From Cordia subcordata (Eukaryota > Streptophyta > Magnoliopsida > Boraginales > Cordiaceae), in the NCBI GenBank assembly GCA_028554755.1, contig JAPTOF010000012.1:5919501-5983500 (forward strand): 64,000 bases of DNA. The letters are read 5' to 3'. The notes below the pieces were generated by a model. It did no database searches and was not told where the DNA came from. It saw only the letters and a program-made list of their open reading frames with translations. Below, in pieces: positions 38,094-49,707 of the stretch (position 1 is its first letter; every line of letters begins with the position of its first letter). The position numbers and the translations under genes were made by a program.

Positions 38094-39866
38094 TGATGAG
38101 TTGTGATTTGGTGTGTGTTTGCATCGCCATTTACTTATACTTTAGAGGTGCTGAATGCTTATAATGATGCATTAGTGTAGTACTTTTGATAGGAATAGGC
38201 TTAAGTGTGAATAAATGTGCATATTGAGTTTAAGAGATAAAATGCTACACTAATAGCTTATTTTCAGTGATTCAGGTGATTTTGGGTTAAGATAAAGATT
38301 GAACAATGAAAGGTGATGAAGATAGGACATGCACGGGTCTAAGGGAGAAGACTGAAGGCCGAAATGACGAAAAATTAGATGAAGGAAGTCAGCCAGACGC
38401 TAAGGAAGAATAGGTCGACCGGCCACTCCAGAGAGCTTCGTCGAAAAGCCGAACGACCCCCCTTCAAGAGCCGGTCGACCGGCCACTCCAGAGAGCCCTT
38501 GAAGAAAGTCGGTCGAGTACTCCAGAGGCCGGTCGACCTAGCCGGTCGACCGGCTATGCGCGAACCTATGAATAAAGCCCGATGCGGAGCAGAATGGAAG
38601 GGAGTTTTTACACACACTTCACACCTATTCTCACACACACTTAACCCTATTCCCTAGCCGCCTCACACACCCTTTTCACATACTTTTCACGAAGAACCAA
38701 GCTTCGTTGGAGGATTCAAACGCTTTGGAATCGAGATTGTTTACAAGTTGTGTTCTAAAATCGCTAGGATGAAAGGGGAGTTTCATTATATCTCTTTCGT
38801 TCTATTTTCTATTATGTCTGAGTAGGCTTGTATAGGGTGATAAAACTTATGTAATGGGTTAATGTTATACTCTTATGATATGGGATATGATGGCTGAATA
38901 TATATATATATATATATATATGTTTTGATTTGTGTTGTTTAATTGGGTGTTCTTTCATTCATGTCTATGTGGTTGATAGAATACTTAGATGAGTACATAT
39001 ATATATTAATTGAAGTTTGTTTGTTACTAAACACATCTAATCCATGTTGTACTCATGTCTATGTGTTTATACATGGATGTTATGAAGTGGGTAGTGCTTT
39101 TATTCATGTCTATATGCGTATTTGCATGCCTAGTAACAAGCATAATTTCAATATCACATGTGTATGAATGTTAGTCAAATCCTGCTGTAGTGATCTTAGA
39201 ATGACGGAGTATAATTTAGGGCTAATCTAGGTCGAGTTTCCTTTGGCTTTAAATCCAGCCAATAGGTTTCAGATAGATTTAGTCGACCTTAGCAACACTA
39301 GGTCTTGGCTTTGAACCCAGCCAACGGTTTAGGTACTAGGGTAGGTTCATTCTAAGCCACCTAGGAAGTTAGTTAGTCCCTCTTGAGGCCCTAGGTCATA
39401 AGGACCACGCCGTAGCTCTAGGAGACGTCGCCTAGGGACGGACCCGCACCGAGTCCTAGGGGAAATCAGGACATTAACTAACAACCTAGTTAAGAGCACT
39501 TTTGATAGTTAGCCATCATCCCTTAATCCCATAGCATTTGAGTATGGAATTACCCATTCATAAGTCCAAGTCACCCTAATCCCTTTCCAATTGTTAGTTT
39601 CTTCTTAATCAACCTGCGTCCATTTTTGTTTTTATTCATAGTTTAGTTTTCTTTCATTTACTTAGAGCTCCCGACAATCCAAACCTTCACAAGAAAAAGT
39701 ACACTTAGTTTAGATCTTTCTTTTAGCTCTTTTAGGACACCAAGCATAGGATACATTCACGATATTCACGCATCCCTGTGGTTCGACACCCGCACTCGTA
39801 AACACTGTATTGCACGATCCGTACGCTTGCGGGTCTTTTAAAACTTGCACTCGTAAGAAGACATCA
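38094..39866 (+). repeat. 5' LTR of the Gypsy element
   Basis: 1773 bp; the 3' copy has 1809 bp. It contains the GGTCGACC palindrome cluster (38412-38554) and a (TA)n run at about 38901-38922. Compared with the 3' copy it lacks about 16 and about 13 bases, both between repeated GGTCGACCGG words. Confidence 0.92.
38408..38556. repeat. GGTCGACC palindrome cluster, Gypsy 5' LTR
   Basis: Copies of the palindrome core GGTCGACC occur at about 38413, 38472, 38530 and 38543. Most are extended to CCGGTCGACCGG, and two are followed by CCACTCCAGAGAGC. The cluster is repeated with extra units at 45293-45475. Confidence 0.9.
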
Positions 39867-39871
39867 AGTTC

Positions 39872-39890
39872 TTGGCGCCGTTGCCGGGGA
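39872..39890 (+). other. Primer-binding site of the Gypsy element
   Basis: TTGGCGCCGTTGCCGGGGA lies five bases after the 5' LTR and is the characteristic site of Athila-type elements. Confidence 0.88.
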
Positions 39891-40142
39891 GGCACGGTGA
39901 TTTACATTCTGTGCTTGTGTGTTTTGATAGTTGCTTTTCTTGCTTTTTCTTTATAGTTTGTTTAGTTTTTACTTATTTCGTTTACTGCTCACATTATCTT
40001 GTTTTAGTTCTTTTTGTTAGTTTATTTCAGCTTTTGACTTTATTTTTTTAGTAGACTTTTTAGGATTGTGGATTATTTGCTGTAGTCTAGGAATACTGAA
40101 GTTTTTGGGGGTTGAAGTGGCCGGAGTTAGGATAGTTTGTGC

Positions 40143-42600
40143 ATGCGTGGTAGGAGATCCTTTAAGAATCCCCTAGTTCCTCTTAATCCCGAACCCGAAA
40201 GAATCACTAGACGTTTCAGGAATTTAGGAGATCTTCCTGAGGAGATGACCGATCCTAATCATCCTCATAATCCACCCAATCCCCAATGAATCCCATTCCA
40301 CCTCATGAGCACATTGGGCATCAAGCCCAAGCTCATTTTAGACAGAACCTCAGAGACTGTGTCCACCTTTAGATGAGGAACCCACTCTTAGGCAATTCTT
40401 TCTCCCGAAACCTTTGAGCCCAATTCGGCTATTCAAATTCCGGGTTTGGGGGGAGCGAACTTCGAGATTAAGCCTAATATGTTGGCTATGCTTCCCTCCT
40501 TCTACGGGAGAAGCAATGAGAGTCCTCTTGATCACATTACTGATTTTGTTGAAATGAGTTCCACTCTCCATGTTCCCAATGTCTCCCAAGAGGTCATACG
40601 TCTAAGATTGTTTCCCTTCTCTCTTAAGGATAAGGCTAGGACTTGGTTGCACTCCTTACCTAATGGGTGCATTACTACATGGGCTGATCTTCAATCTAAA
40701 TTCTTCCAGAAATTTTATCCCATGGCCAAGACAGCCGAACTTAGGACTGCTATCATGACTTTTTCCCAGCATGACTTAGAATCTTTTCATGAAGCTTGGG
40801 AGCGGTTCAAAGATCTTCTTAGACAATGTCCACACCATGGGTACGGCAATCACGACCAAATGCAATACTTCTTTCGAGGTTTAAATGAACAAAATAGGAT
40901 GATGGTCAATGTCACCTCCGGTGGTGGTTTCTATCTTTTAAGACCAACTGAGGCATGGGAGAAAATAGAAATGATGGCTGAGAATTCATTTCAAAATTTT
41001 GCAATGGAAAGATCTAGTCAAGGGGGTAACAAGAGAAGTGTTAATGAGGTTGGAATTTCTTCAGACTTACCCTCTAAGGTCGAGGCATTAACAAATAAAC
41101 TAGATCAATTCATCTCTTTGTCCATTTCATCTCAGAGTCCTAGGACTAGTTCTTCAAGTTCTTCCTTCGCCCCCTTAGTTGTTGAAGTTTGTGCATTATG
41201 CTCCGAGTCATCTCATGAGACCCTAGCTTGCCCTTTAGCATCCCAATTTCCTGAATTCATGAAAGAGCAAGTGTGTGCCACACAAGGTTATTCTCGTGAG
41301 TATAATCCATATTCAAACACGTACAATCCGGGTTGGAGGGACAACACGAAATTTTCTTGGAGACAAAGACAGCATGAGTCTAGTTCACATCCTCAAGTTC
41401 CATCTCAGCAGCGACCCCGTCCTCAATATCCCCCAGGTTTCTATCATGTCAATCAACCCCGTCTCACTAGTGCTCCTCAACCTCAGGCTTTGCTCGCTCC
41501 TCTAGTAGCCAGCCTCCTAGTAATGACATGATGAAGATAATGCAATTTATTCAGAATCAAGAGTGCATTGGCTAGCCAACAACAGGAATTGGCAGAAAAT
41601 AGGCAGCAAATGGCTAGGTTTGAGGCACAGTTATGACAGATTGCCAGTCAATTGAGCACCAGAGACCACGGGAAATTTACTTCTCAGCCGGAAGTAAACC
41701 CTAGAGTCCAATCTTGTTCCCCCACCGATACCACTTACCCTTCTCAGGCTCAAGCTAAAGCTGTCACCACTCTTAGGAGCAGTCGAGTAGTGGATAATAG
41801 GGTAGGAATTGACTCTGCAGTGTCTGCACCTAGTGGTCCTTCCGAGTCTAGAGCACAACATGGCAACCTTGTTGGGGGAAATTCTAGAGAGAGTCCTGTT
41901 GAGAGAAACGAGACATTCAGAGATCAGGGAGAGATTAGTACTTCCCGACCACATAGGGAGGGAAAAGAGCCTATGGATGACTCCCATGTATCTAGAGGTA
42001 TAGAGCCTAGAGTTCCTTTTCCATCCGCTTTTGAGAGACCTACACCTAATGAGGATTCTAGGTTCTCCAAGATTTTAGAGCATCTCAAAGATCTTAAGGT
42101 CAATCTTTCTTTGATAGATGCGATCACCTCCATCCCATCTTATTCTAAGTTCTTCAAGGATCTTTGCACAAGGAAACGTAAGGCATCGTAAATTCCTAAG
42201 AAGGTGAGGCTTACGGAGAAGGTGAGTAGTATTTGTACCTCGGGCCTTCCGCCCAAGATGAGTGACCCCGGAGCCTTCACCATTCCTTGTAGGATCCGTG
42301 AGACACAAATTGATCACGCCTTGTTAGATTTAGGATCTAGTGTGAATCTTAGTCCTATTCTGTCTATCGCCAGCTAGGCCTAGGTGAGTTGTCTCCCACG
42401 TATGTTACTCTTCACTAGTGATAGATCCGAGCGTAGACCTAAGGGTGTGATAGAAGACGTTATGGTTCGTAGGTGAGTTCGTGTACCTGTTGACTTCATA
42501 GTGTTAGATATGGATTCGGGACACGACTCTAGACATTCTACACCCATTCTTTTAGGTCGCCTTCCTTGCCACCGCAGATGCCATTATCCATTGTAGGTCG
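40143..42600 (+). pseudogene. Gypsy gag and protease
   Basis: An ATG at 40143 opens a basic segment (MRGRRSFKNP, then RRFRNLGDLPEEM) that stops near 40287. After a frameshift the main gag frame is open to 41531. It holds the retrotransposon gag core (LRLFPFSLKDKARTWLHSLP, then WADLQSKFFQKFYP) and a zinc-knuckle-like C-x2-C-x4-H-x4-C (about 41195-41235). Gag continues in another frame (41652-42191) with the AVTTLRSSRVVDN segment. An aspartic protease is readable at about 42200-42540 (LLDLGSSVNL), with stops. Gag packages element RNA; the breaks mean a helper would be needed. Confidence 0.82.
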
Positions 42601-42612
42601 GGGATATTAGAG

Positions 42613-42948
42613 ATGAAATTTGGGAATTTGAAATCCACTATGAAGGTTGCAGAGGCAGTGATTAGGGCTAGTATAGGAGAGGAGGATGGAGAAGAGTGCT
42701 TTAGAGTGGATGTGATTGATTCCTGCGTTGAGGATTACATAGAAAAAACCATGACCGATGGAGATGACTTGAGGAAATTTGAAGAATTGATGTCAAATTT
42801 TGATTTGGAGACCTTAGAAAAGAAATGTGTAGCTTCTACTTCCTTAATTGAGAGCTGTTTGATTAATAAGTCACTCAAGGTTAATTCTTCTACTCCCATT
42901 TCTAGTGATGAACGCATTGATGATCTGAGGTTAAGTCCCCTTGGTTGA
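42613..42948 (+). pseudogene. Gypsy region between protease and RT
   Basis: This open stretch of 111 codons continues the acidic linker typical of Athila pol before RT. It has no catalytic motif and is rich in Asp, Glu and Ser. It ends at a stop just upstream of the next open segment at 42949-43558. Confidence 0.6.
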
Positions 42949-43012
42949 GCCCAGCCTTTCTTTAGAGCTCAAACCCCTTCCGGATCATCCAAGTATGCAT
43001 TCCTAGGCTCTA

Positions 43013-43558
43013 GTGAGACTCTTCGGTTATCATAGCTTGGATATTTCTAGTGAGAATGAGAAGCGTCTCTTAGAGGTCCTTAGGAAACATAGGAAGGCAA
43101 TAGGGTGGAAGATTGATGATTTACGAGGTATAGACCCCTCTATTTGTATGCATCGTATTCACCTTGAAGATGGAGCCATTCCTTCTAGGGAGATGCAAAG
43201 GAGGCTAGACCTCGCAGAACTGGAAGAGCTTAGATTCGAGGCATATGAGAACGCTAACCTTTATAAGGATAGGATGAAGAAAATCCATGATAAACACGTT
43301 ATTAAGAAATCATTCTCTCCTCTTGATAAAGTTTGGTTGTTTAACTCACGACTGAAGCTTTTTCCAGGTAAGCTTAAGACGAGATGGGATGGTCTATATG
43401 AAGTGATGATTGCCTATCCTTCAGGAGCAATCAAGATTAAAGACTTGAAGGATGGCCGAGAGTTGACGGTAAATGGGCAACGCCTGAAGCACGCTTATGA
43501 TCCGAGCATGGCTCGTGTGGAGGTTTTAAAGCTTCAGGACCCCTCTTATGGAAGTTGA
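43013..43558 (+). pseudogene. Fused pre-RT and integrase C-terminus
   Basis: The first half (to about residue 66) is the conserved stretch just before Athila RT: AIGWKIDDLRGIDPSICMH, ending in MQRRL. The second half is the integrase C-terminus: LAELEELRFEAYENANLYK, then LFPGKLKTRW and RELTVNGQRLKHAYDPS. The RT, RNase H and integrase catalytic core that should lie between are absent, and the join is in frame, leaving 181 codons without a stop. The integrase tail binds DNA in intact elements. Whether this short product is made or has any role is unknown. The deletion may have been fixed before insertion. Confidence 0.8.
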
Positions 43559-44973
43559 AGATGAGCTGGTATTTGCCCGGCCGACGGCTTGGTGGTTAGC
43601 GCTACTAGGAGGCAACCTAGGTTCAATTCTGTAGTTTTGCATTTGTTTTACTTTCGTTTCTTTTTATTTTCCTTCATTATCTTTCTTACATCCAACTAAA
43701 AGTGTTGAATCCCAATCCTTTGTCCCATAAGATACACCACTGCTTATTATTGCACATGCCAATGCAAGTATGCATAGGCAATGCTACTAATCTTGTTTTC
43801 TTTGTGAGTGTTTGTGAATTGTGAGTCACAGGTTAGTAGTATGGTGATTGGGAGTTGGCATGGAAAGCTTTGAAGAGAATGCAAGGTTGTATCTATCCTT
43901 TCTCCACTTGTCCCCCCTATTTGCACCTTATCCCCACCATCCTTACTCGTTGTGTAATGATGACTTGCTTGTTTTTGTTGTGCTTTGTTCTTTTTGCTTG
44001 AGGACAAGCAAAGTTTAGGTTGGGGGTGTGGGAGTTTAGTTTTCTTTCTTGTTATATTTTACTTAGGGTAGATTGCATCATGCGTTTAAATGGTGAAAAT
44101 TTTTCAATTTTGAAAATTTTTCAATTTTGTTGCATATAGAGTCAATTATTTCTTTGTTGATCATTGTGTTGGCTTTTGTGATTGACTCTATTGATTTATT
44201 AAGATGAGAGACATTGTGGGGGAATAAATAGAGTGGTTTGAAAACTAAGTCTTGGAGGAGATGCCCTTAAAAGTTATGGGGAGTGAGAACCTTAAAAGAA
44301 TAACCCTTGTAGCCACCCCATAGCTTGGTAGGAAAGAGTGTTGAAAAAGGGTTATTGATGTGAGTGCCCCGTCTTTGATTGGTTCTTGTTGATATGCTTA
44401 AGCCTTTCTTTTTCTTCCTTTTCGAGAATTCAATACAATGAAAAAGAAAAAAAAATGATTGAAAAAAAAAGAGGCAAAAAGGTGCAAAATTCTATGAATG
44501 AAGTAAAAAAGAGGAAAAGCCAAAAGCACCTAAAAGTTAGTGAATAAGTGCATAAGTGACACAATGTCAACTTAGCACAAGTTATCATCTTTGTAGACAT
44601 GTGAATAAGGCTCATAAAAAGCCGTTGTGTCTGTATACTCTCTCTTCTTATCTTTGAGGCTTGGTGTATGTTAGGGAGGCCATGTCAGTTGAGGGAGCAC
44701 GAAATATCAATATCCCGAGTGCGTGAGTTAGAATCCTAGGCTTGTGGTGGATTGGCTACTTGGGAAATTCCCATGAGGAACGAGACCCCTTATGAGTAGA
44801 GGGAAGATTCAAAGAGGCTTAGGGATCTCTTCACAATAGGAATGCCTTTTCATGTTTCTCAAACTAATGCTGATAGCTAGTTAGTCCTTCAGGCAATCCA
44901 TTGTATCAGCTTTAGAAATAAAGTTTAAGATTAGGCTTGCTTGAGGACAAGCAAGGAGAAGGTTTGGGGGTGT
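43559..44973 (+). other. Non-coding 3' region of the Gypsy element with two purine tracts
   Basis: Long untranslated region without coding potential, as in Athila elements. The palindrome TTGCTTGAGGACAAGCAA followed by a G-rich purine tract occurs twice: at about 43995-44033 and at about 44938-44972. The second directly precedes the 3' LTR and is therefore the functional polypurine tract. A GGAGGCAACCTAGG word at about 43608-43622 is a familiar Athila-region motif. Confidence 0.65.
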
Positions 44974-45802
44974 TGATGAGTTGTGATTTGGTGTGTGTTT
45001 GCATCGCCATTTACTTATACTTTAGAGGTGTTGAATTCTTATAATGATGCATTAGCGTAGTACTTTTGATAGGAATAGGCTTAAGTGTGAATAAATGTGC
45101 ATATTGAGTTTAAGAGATAAAATGCTACACTAATAGCTTATTTTCAATGATTTAGGTGATTTTGGGTTAAGATAAAGATTGAACAATGAAAGGTGATGAA
45201 GATAGGACATGCACGGGTCTAAGGGGGAAGACTGAAGGCCGAAATGACGAAAAATTGGATGAAGGAAGTCAGCCAGATGCTAAGGAAGAATAGCCGGTCG
45301 ACCGACTAGGTCGACCGGCCACTCCAGAGAGCTTCGTCGAAAAGCCGGACGACCCCCCTTCAAGAGCCGGTCGACCGGCTAGGTCGACCGGCCACTCCAG
45401 AGAGCCCTTGAAGAAAGCCGGTCGAGTACTCCAGAGGCCGGTCGACCTAGCCGGTCGACCGGCTATGCGCGAACCTATAAATAAAGCCCGATGCGGAGCA
45501 GAATGGAAGGGAGTTTTTACACACACTTCACACCTATTCTCACACACACTTAACCCTATTCCCTAGCCGCCTCACACACCCTTTTCACATACTTTTCACG
45601 AAGAACCAAGCTTCGTTGGAGGATTCAAACGCTTTGGAATCGAGATTGTTTACAAGTGTGTTCTAAAATCGCTAGGATGAAAGGGGAGTTTCATTATATC
45701 TCTTTCGTTCTATTTTCTATTATGTCTGAGTAGGCTTGTATAGGGTGATAAAACTTATGTAATGGGTTAATGTTATACTCTTATGATATGGGATATGATG
45801 GC

Positions 45803-45838
<36 letters not shown>

Positions 45839-46782
45839 TTGATTTGTGTTGTTTAATTGGGTGTTCTTTCATTCATGTCTATGTGGTTGATAGAATACTT
45901 AGATGAGTACATATATATATTAATTGAAGTTTGTTTGTTACTAAACACATCTAATCCATGTTGTACTCATGTCTATGTGTTTATACATGGATGTTATGAA
46001 GTGGGTAGTGCTTTTATTCATGTCTATATGCGTATTTGCATGCCTAGTAACAAGCATAATTTCAATATCACATGTGTATGAATGTTAGTCAAATCCTGCT
46101 GTAGTGATCTTAGAATGACGGAGTATAATTTAGGGCTAATCTAGGTCGAGTTTCCTTTGGCTTTAAATCCAGCCAATAGGTTTCAGGATAGATTTAGTCG
46201 ACCTTAGCAACACTAGGTCTTGGCTTTGAACCCAGCCAACGGTTTAGGTACTAGGGTAGGTTCATTCTAAGCCACCTAGGAAGTTAGTTAGTCCTCTTGA
46301 GGCCCTAGGTCATAAGGACCACGCCGTAGCTCTAGGAGACGTCGCCTAGGGACGGACCCGCACCGAGTCCTAGGGGGAAATCAGGACATTAACTAACAAC
46401 CTAGTTAAGAGCACTTTTGATAGTTAGCCATCATCCCTTAATCCCATAGCATTTGAGTATGGAATTACCCATTCATAAGTCCAAGTCACCCTAATCCCTT
46501 TCCAATTGTTAGTTTCTTCTTAATCAACCTGCGTCCATTTTTGTTTTTATTCATAGTTTAGTTTTCTTTCATTTACTTAGAGCTCCCGACAATCCAAACC
46601 TTCACAAGAAAAAGTACACTTAGTTTAGATCTTTCTTTTTAGCTCTTTTAGGACACCAAGCATAGGATATATTCACGATATTCACGCATCCCTGTGGTTC
46701 GACACCCGCACTCGTAAATACTGTATTGCACGATCCGTACGCTTGCGGGTCTTTTAAAACTTGCACTCGTAAGAAGACATCA
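44974..46782 (+). repeat. 3' LTR of the Gypsy element
   Basis: 1809 bp, TGATGAG...GACATCA, followed by the target duplication AATAT. Its palindrome cluster (45293-45475) retains about six GGTCGACC cores. Confidence 0.92.
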
Positions 46783-46787
46783 AATAT

Positions 46788-49693
46788 GCTTAAAATTTTC
46801 ATGTAATAGGAAGTTATTTTTGAATAACATTTATTATGTTCTGAATGTATGTAAAAACCTTATTTCTATTTTACAATTAATATTAGATGGTTTTTGCATT
46901 AATTTCCATTCTGGTGTTGATATTAGTAGAGATGGAAATATTATTTGTTCCGATAGCATGCATGATACTTGTTCCATATAAAACCTATTACAAACTCATT
47001 GCATAATATAGAACAAATTAATTCCCGAAAAAGGAAGGTTTCTTGAACCAATGATACTTATCTTTGGCATCTATACTTAGGACATATTAGTCTAAAGTAA
47101 ATTCGGATATTAGTCGAGGATGGGCATCTTAGCTCATTAGATCTCGAAGATCTACCTCCGTGTGAATCTTGCCTCAAAGGAAAGATGACCAAATGGTCAT
47201 TTTCTTCTAAAGGAGAAAGGGCCAAAGAAGTATTGGAATTGGTTCATGCCAATGTGTGTGGTCCTATGAGCAAACCAACACGAGGAGGTTATGGGTATTT
47301 CATTCCCTTTACTGATGATTACTCTAGGTATGGATATGTATATCTGATGCGACGCAAGTCTGAACCCTTTGAGAAATTCAAAGAGTTCAAGGCTGAAACG
47401 GAGCAAAAATTAGATAAACGTATCAAAGCCCTTCGGTCTGATCGAGGTGGCGAATACCTTTCAAGTGAGTTGAGAGACTATCTTACACAATAAGGGATTG
47501 TGTCTCAATTGACTGTGCTAAGGACTCCCCAGCAAAATGGTGTAGTAGAGAAAAGAAATCGCATCCTATTAGATATGGTTAGGTTAATGATGAGTCATGC
47601 ATTATTACCTTTATCTTTTTGAGGGTATGCCTTTGAGACAGTAGCATACATCTTGAACTCAGTACCATCTAAATCAGTAACCAGGACACCACAAGAAATG
47701 TGGACCGGGCGTAAGCCTAGCTTAAATCATCTCCATATTTGGGGTTGTCCAACTTATGTACTTAATAGTAATGCTTCAAAGTTGGAACCAAGACCTGAGT
47801 TGTGCAATTTTTTTGGATATCCTAAGGGAACTAGAGGTAAGATCTTTTATAATCCTAAAGAGCAAAAGGTGTTTATAAACACCCATATTAGATACTTAAA
47901 GAATGGTGAAATGATCGAGAAAACACCAGATTTTGAAGTTGTTCTAGAAGAGATTTCACAAGAATCTCCAGTAACACCTGTGGTAATTGTAAATGAAAAG
48001 GAATAGCATATTATACCGAATATATCGGAGCTTCATTGTAGTGGGAAGATATCCAGGCCTCTTGATAAATACTATGGAGAGTCTTTTCAGACTTCTTCAG
48101 AGAATCAAGAGATGGATCCTACAAGTTATGATGAAGTAGCTTCCGACATAGATGCCGACCAATGGCATAAGGCAATGGATTCAGAGTTAGAATCTATGTA
48201 TTTTAACAAAGTCTGGGATCTTGTAATTACATCTGAAGAGGTAAAACCTATAGGATGCAAATGGGTCTACAAGAGGAGAAAAAAGAGTTGATGGAAAAGT
48301 TGAAACCTTTAAAGCAAGGTTGGTGGCGAAAGGTTATACTCAGAAAGAAGGGATCGATTATGAGGAAACTTTTTCACCAGTAGCCATGCTTAAATCCATT
48401 AGGATACTTCTTGCCATCGCATGTTTTTATGACTATGAGATATGGCAAATGGACGTCAAGACAGCTTTTCTTAATAGAGAGCTTGACGAGACCATTTACA
48501 TGACATAACCATATGGATATGTTGCCAAAGGCCAGGAACATATGGTTTGTAAGTTAAAAAAAATCCATTTATGGATTAAAGCAGGCATCTAGAGCATGGA
48601 ACATCAAATTTGATCGTGCAACTAAATCTTATGGTTTTGATCAAAATATTAATGAACCTTGTCTGTATAAGAGGCGTAATGGAAATGCTATAGTTTTTTT
48701 GGTTCTGTATGTGGATGATATCCTACTTATTAGAAATGAGTGGGGATGTTATCATCCATCAAGGTTGGGCTTTCTACTCAATTTCAAATGAAGGATTTAG
48801 CAGAAGCTAGTTATGTTCTAGGCTTCACGCTTATGCGAGATCGTAAGAACAGAAGGCTAGCCCTATCTCAAGCTTTATTTATTGAGAAGATATTGGTTAG
48901 GTTTAACATGCAAAACTCTAAGAAGGCCTTATTACCTTCTAGACATAGAGTTTATCTATCTCGGGATCAATGTCCTAAAACACCTGAGGAGATAGAGAGC
49001 ATGAAATGAGTTCCTTATGCTTTGGCGATTGGAAGCCTCATGTATGCCATGTTACGTACTAGACTAGATATTTGCTTTGTTGTTGGCATGGTTAGTAGAT
49101 ATCAGTCAAACCTTGGACTGGCACATTGGGTCGCAGTTAAGCATATATTCAAATTCCTGCAAGGAACTAAGGATTATGTACTGGAATACCGTGCAGATGA
49201 TTTAACACCATTAACCTATATAGACTCAAATTTCTAGTACGATAGAGATTCCAGGAAGTCTACTTCTGGATAAGTTTTCACTCTGTTAGGAGAAGCTATT
49301 TCATGGAGAAGTATGAAGCAAAATTGTATTGCTGACTCTACCATGGAGGCCGAGTATGTAGCAGCATCTGAGGCTGCGAAAGAGGCAGTATGGCTAAGAA
49401 AGTTCCTTTTAGACCTAGAGGTTGTGCCGGCATCTCACAGACCGATAACGTTATATTGCGACAACAATGGTGTTGTTTCACAGTGCAAAGAGCCCAGGAA
49501 TCACAAAAAAGGTAAACATATTGAACGAAAATGTCATTTGATCCGTGAGTTTATCCAGAGAGGAGATGTTGTAGTTGAAAAGATAGCTTCAGCGGAAAAC
49601 CTGGTAGACCCATTTACAAAGACTCTTCCAGAGAAAAAGTTTACCACACATTTAGAGTCTATGGGTATTAGGTTATGTAGAAGTGATCTTTAG
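46788..49693 (+). pseudogene. Copia 2 pol: rest of protease, integrase, RT, RNase H
   Basis: After the Gypsy insertion pol resumes. The integrase zinc region is near 47060-47200 (LGHISLK ... CESCLKGKM). The catalytic core is at 47215-47620 (DDYSRYGYVYLM, SDRGGEYLS, then TPQQNGVVEKRNR). The C-terminal region runs to 48005. RT spans about 48120-48990 with KARLVAKGYTQKEGIDYEETFSPV-type wording, the catalytic box YVDDILL at 48707-48727, and a frameshift near 48285. RNase H is at 49020-49693, with MEAEYVAASEAAKEAVWL and LYCDNNGVV. Stops near 47491, 47622, 48004, 48508 and 49007 and several shifts make it non-functional, yet most catalytic residues survive, fitting a moderately recent insertion. 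Confidence 0.85.
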
Positions 49694-49707
49694 TGCAAGT
49701 GGGAGAT

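Larger units (their letters stand above)
38094..46782 (+). mobile_element. Gypsy retrotransposon (Athila-like), nested in Copia 2
   Basis: LTRs at 38094-39866 and 44974-46782 start TGATGAGTTG and end GACATCA. The target duplication AATAT is at 38089-38093 and 46783-46787. The primer-binding site TTGGCGCCGTTGCCGGGGA (39872-39890) is the type used by Athila/Tat Gypsy elements. Gag and protease are present, but most of RT, all of RNase H and the integrase core are missing: the coding region jumps from just before RT to the integrase C-terminus (43013-43558). The LTRs are almost identical apart from indels in the palindrome cluster and the TA run, so this is the youngest insertion. It is a non-autonomous deletion derivative. 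Confidence 0.92.

Noticed and set aside
38375..38657. Overlapping open frames on both strands in the Gypsy LTR
   Set aside because: They arise from the GGTCGACC palindrome cluster, which reads similarly on both strands, and are not conserved in length in the second LTR.
41631..42317. Minus-strand frames within the Gypsy gag and protease
   Set aside because: Shadows of the plus-strand gag and protease; no domain.
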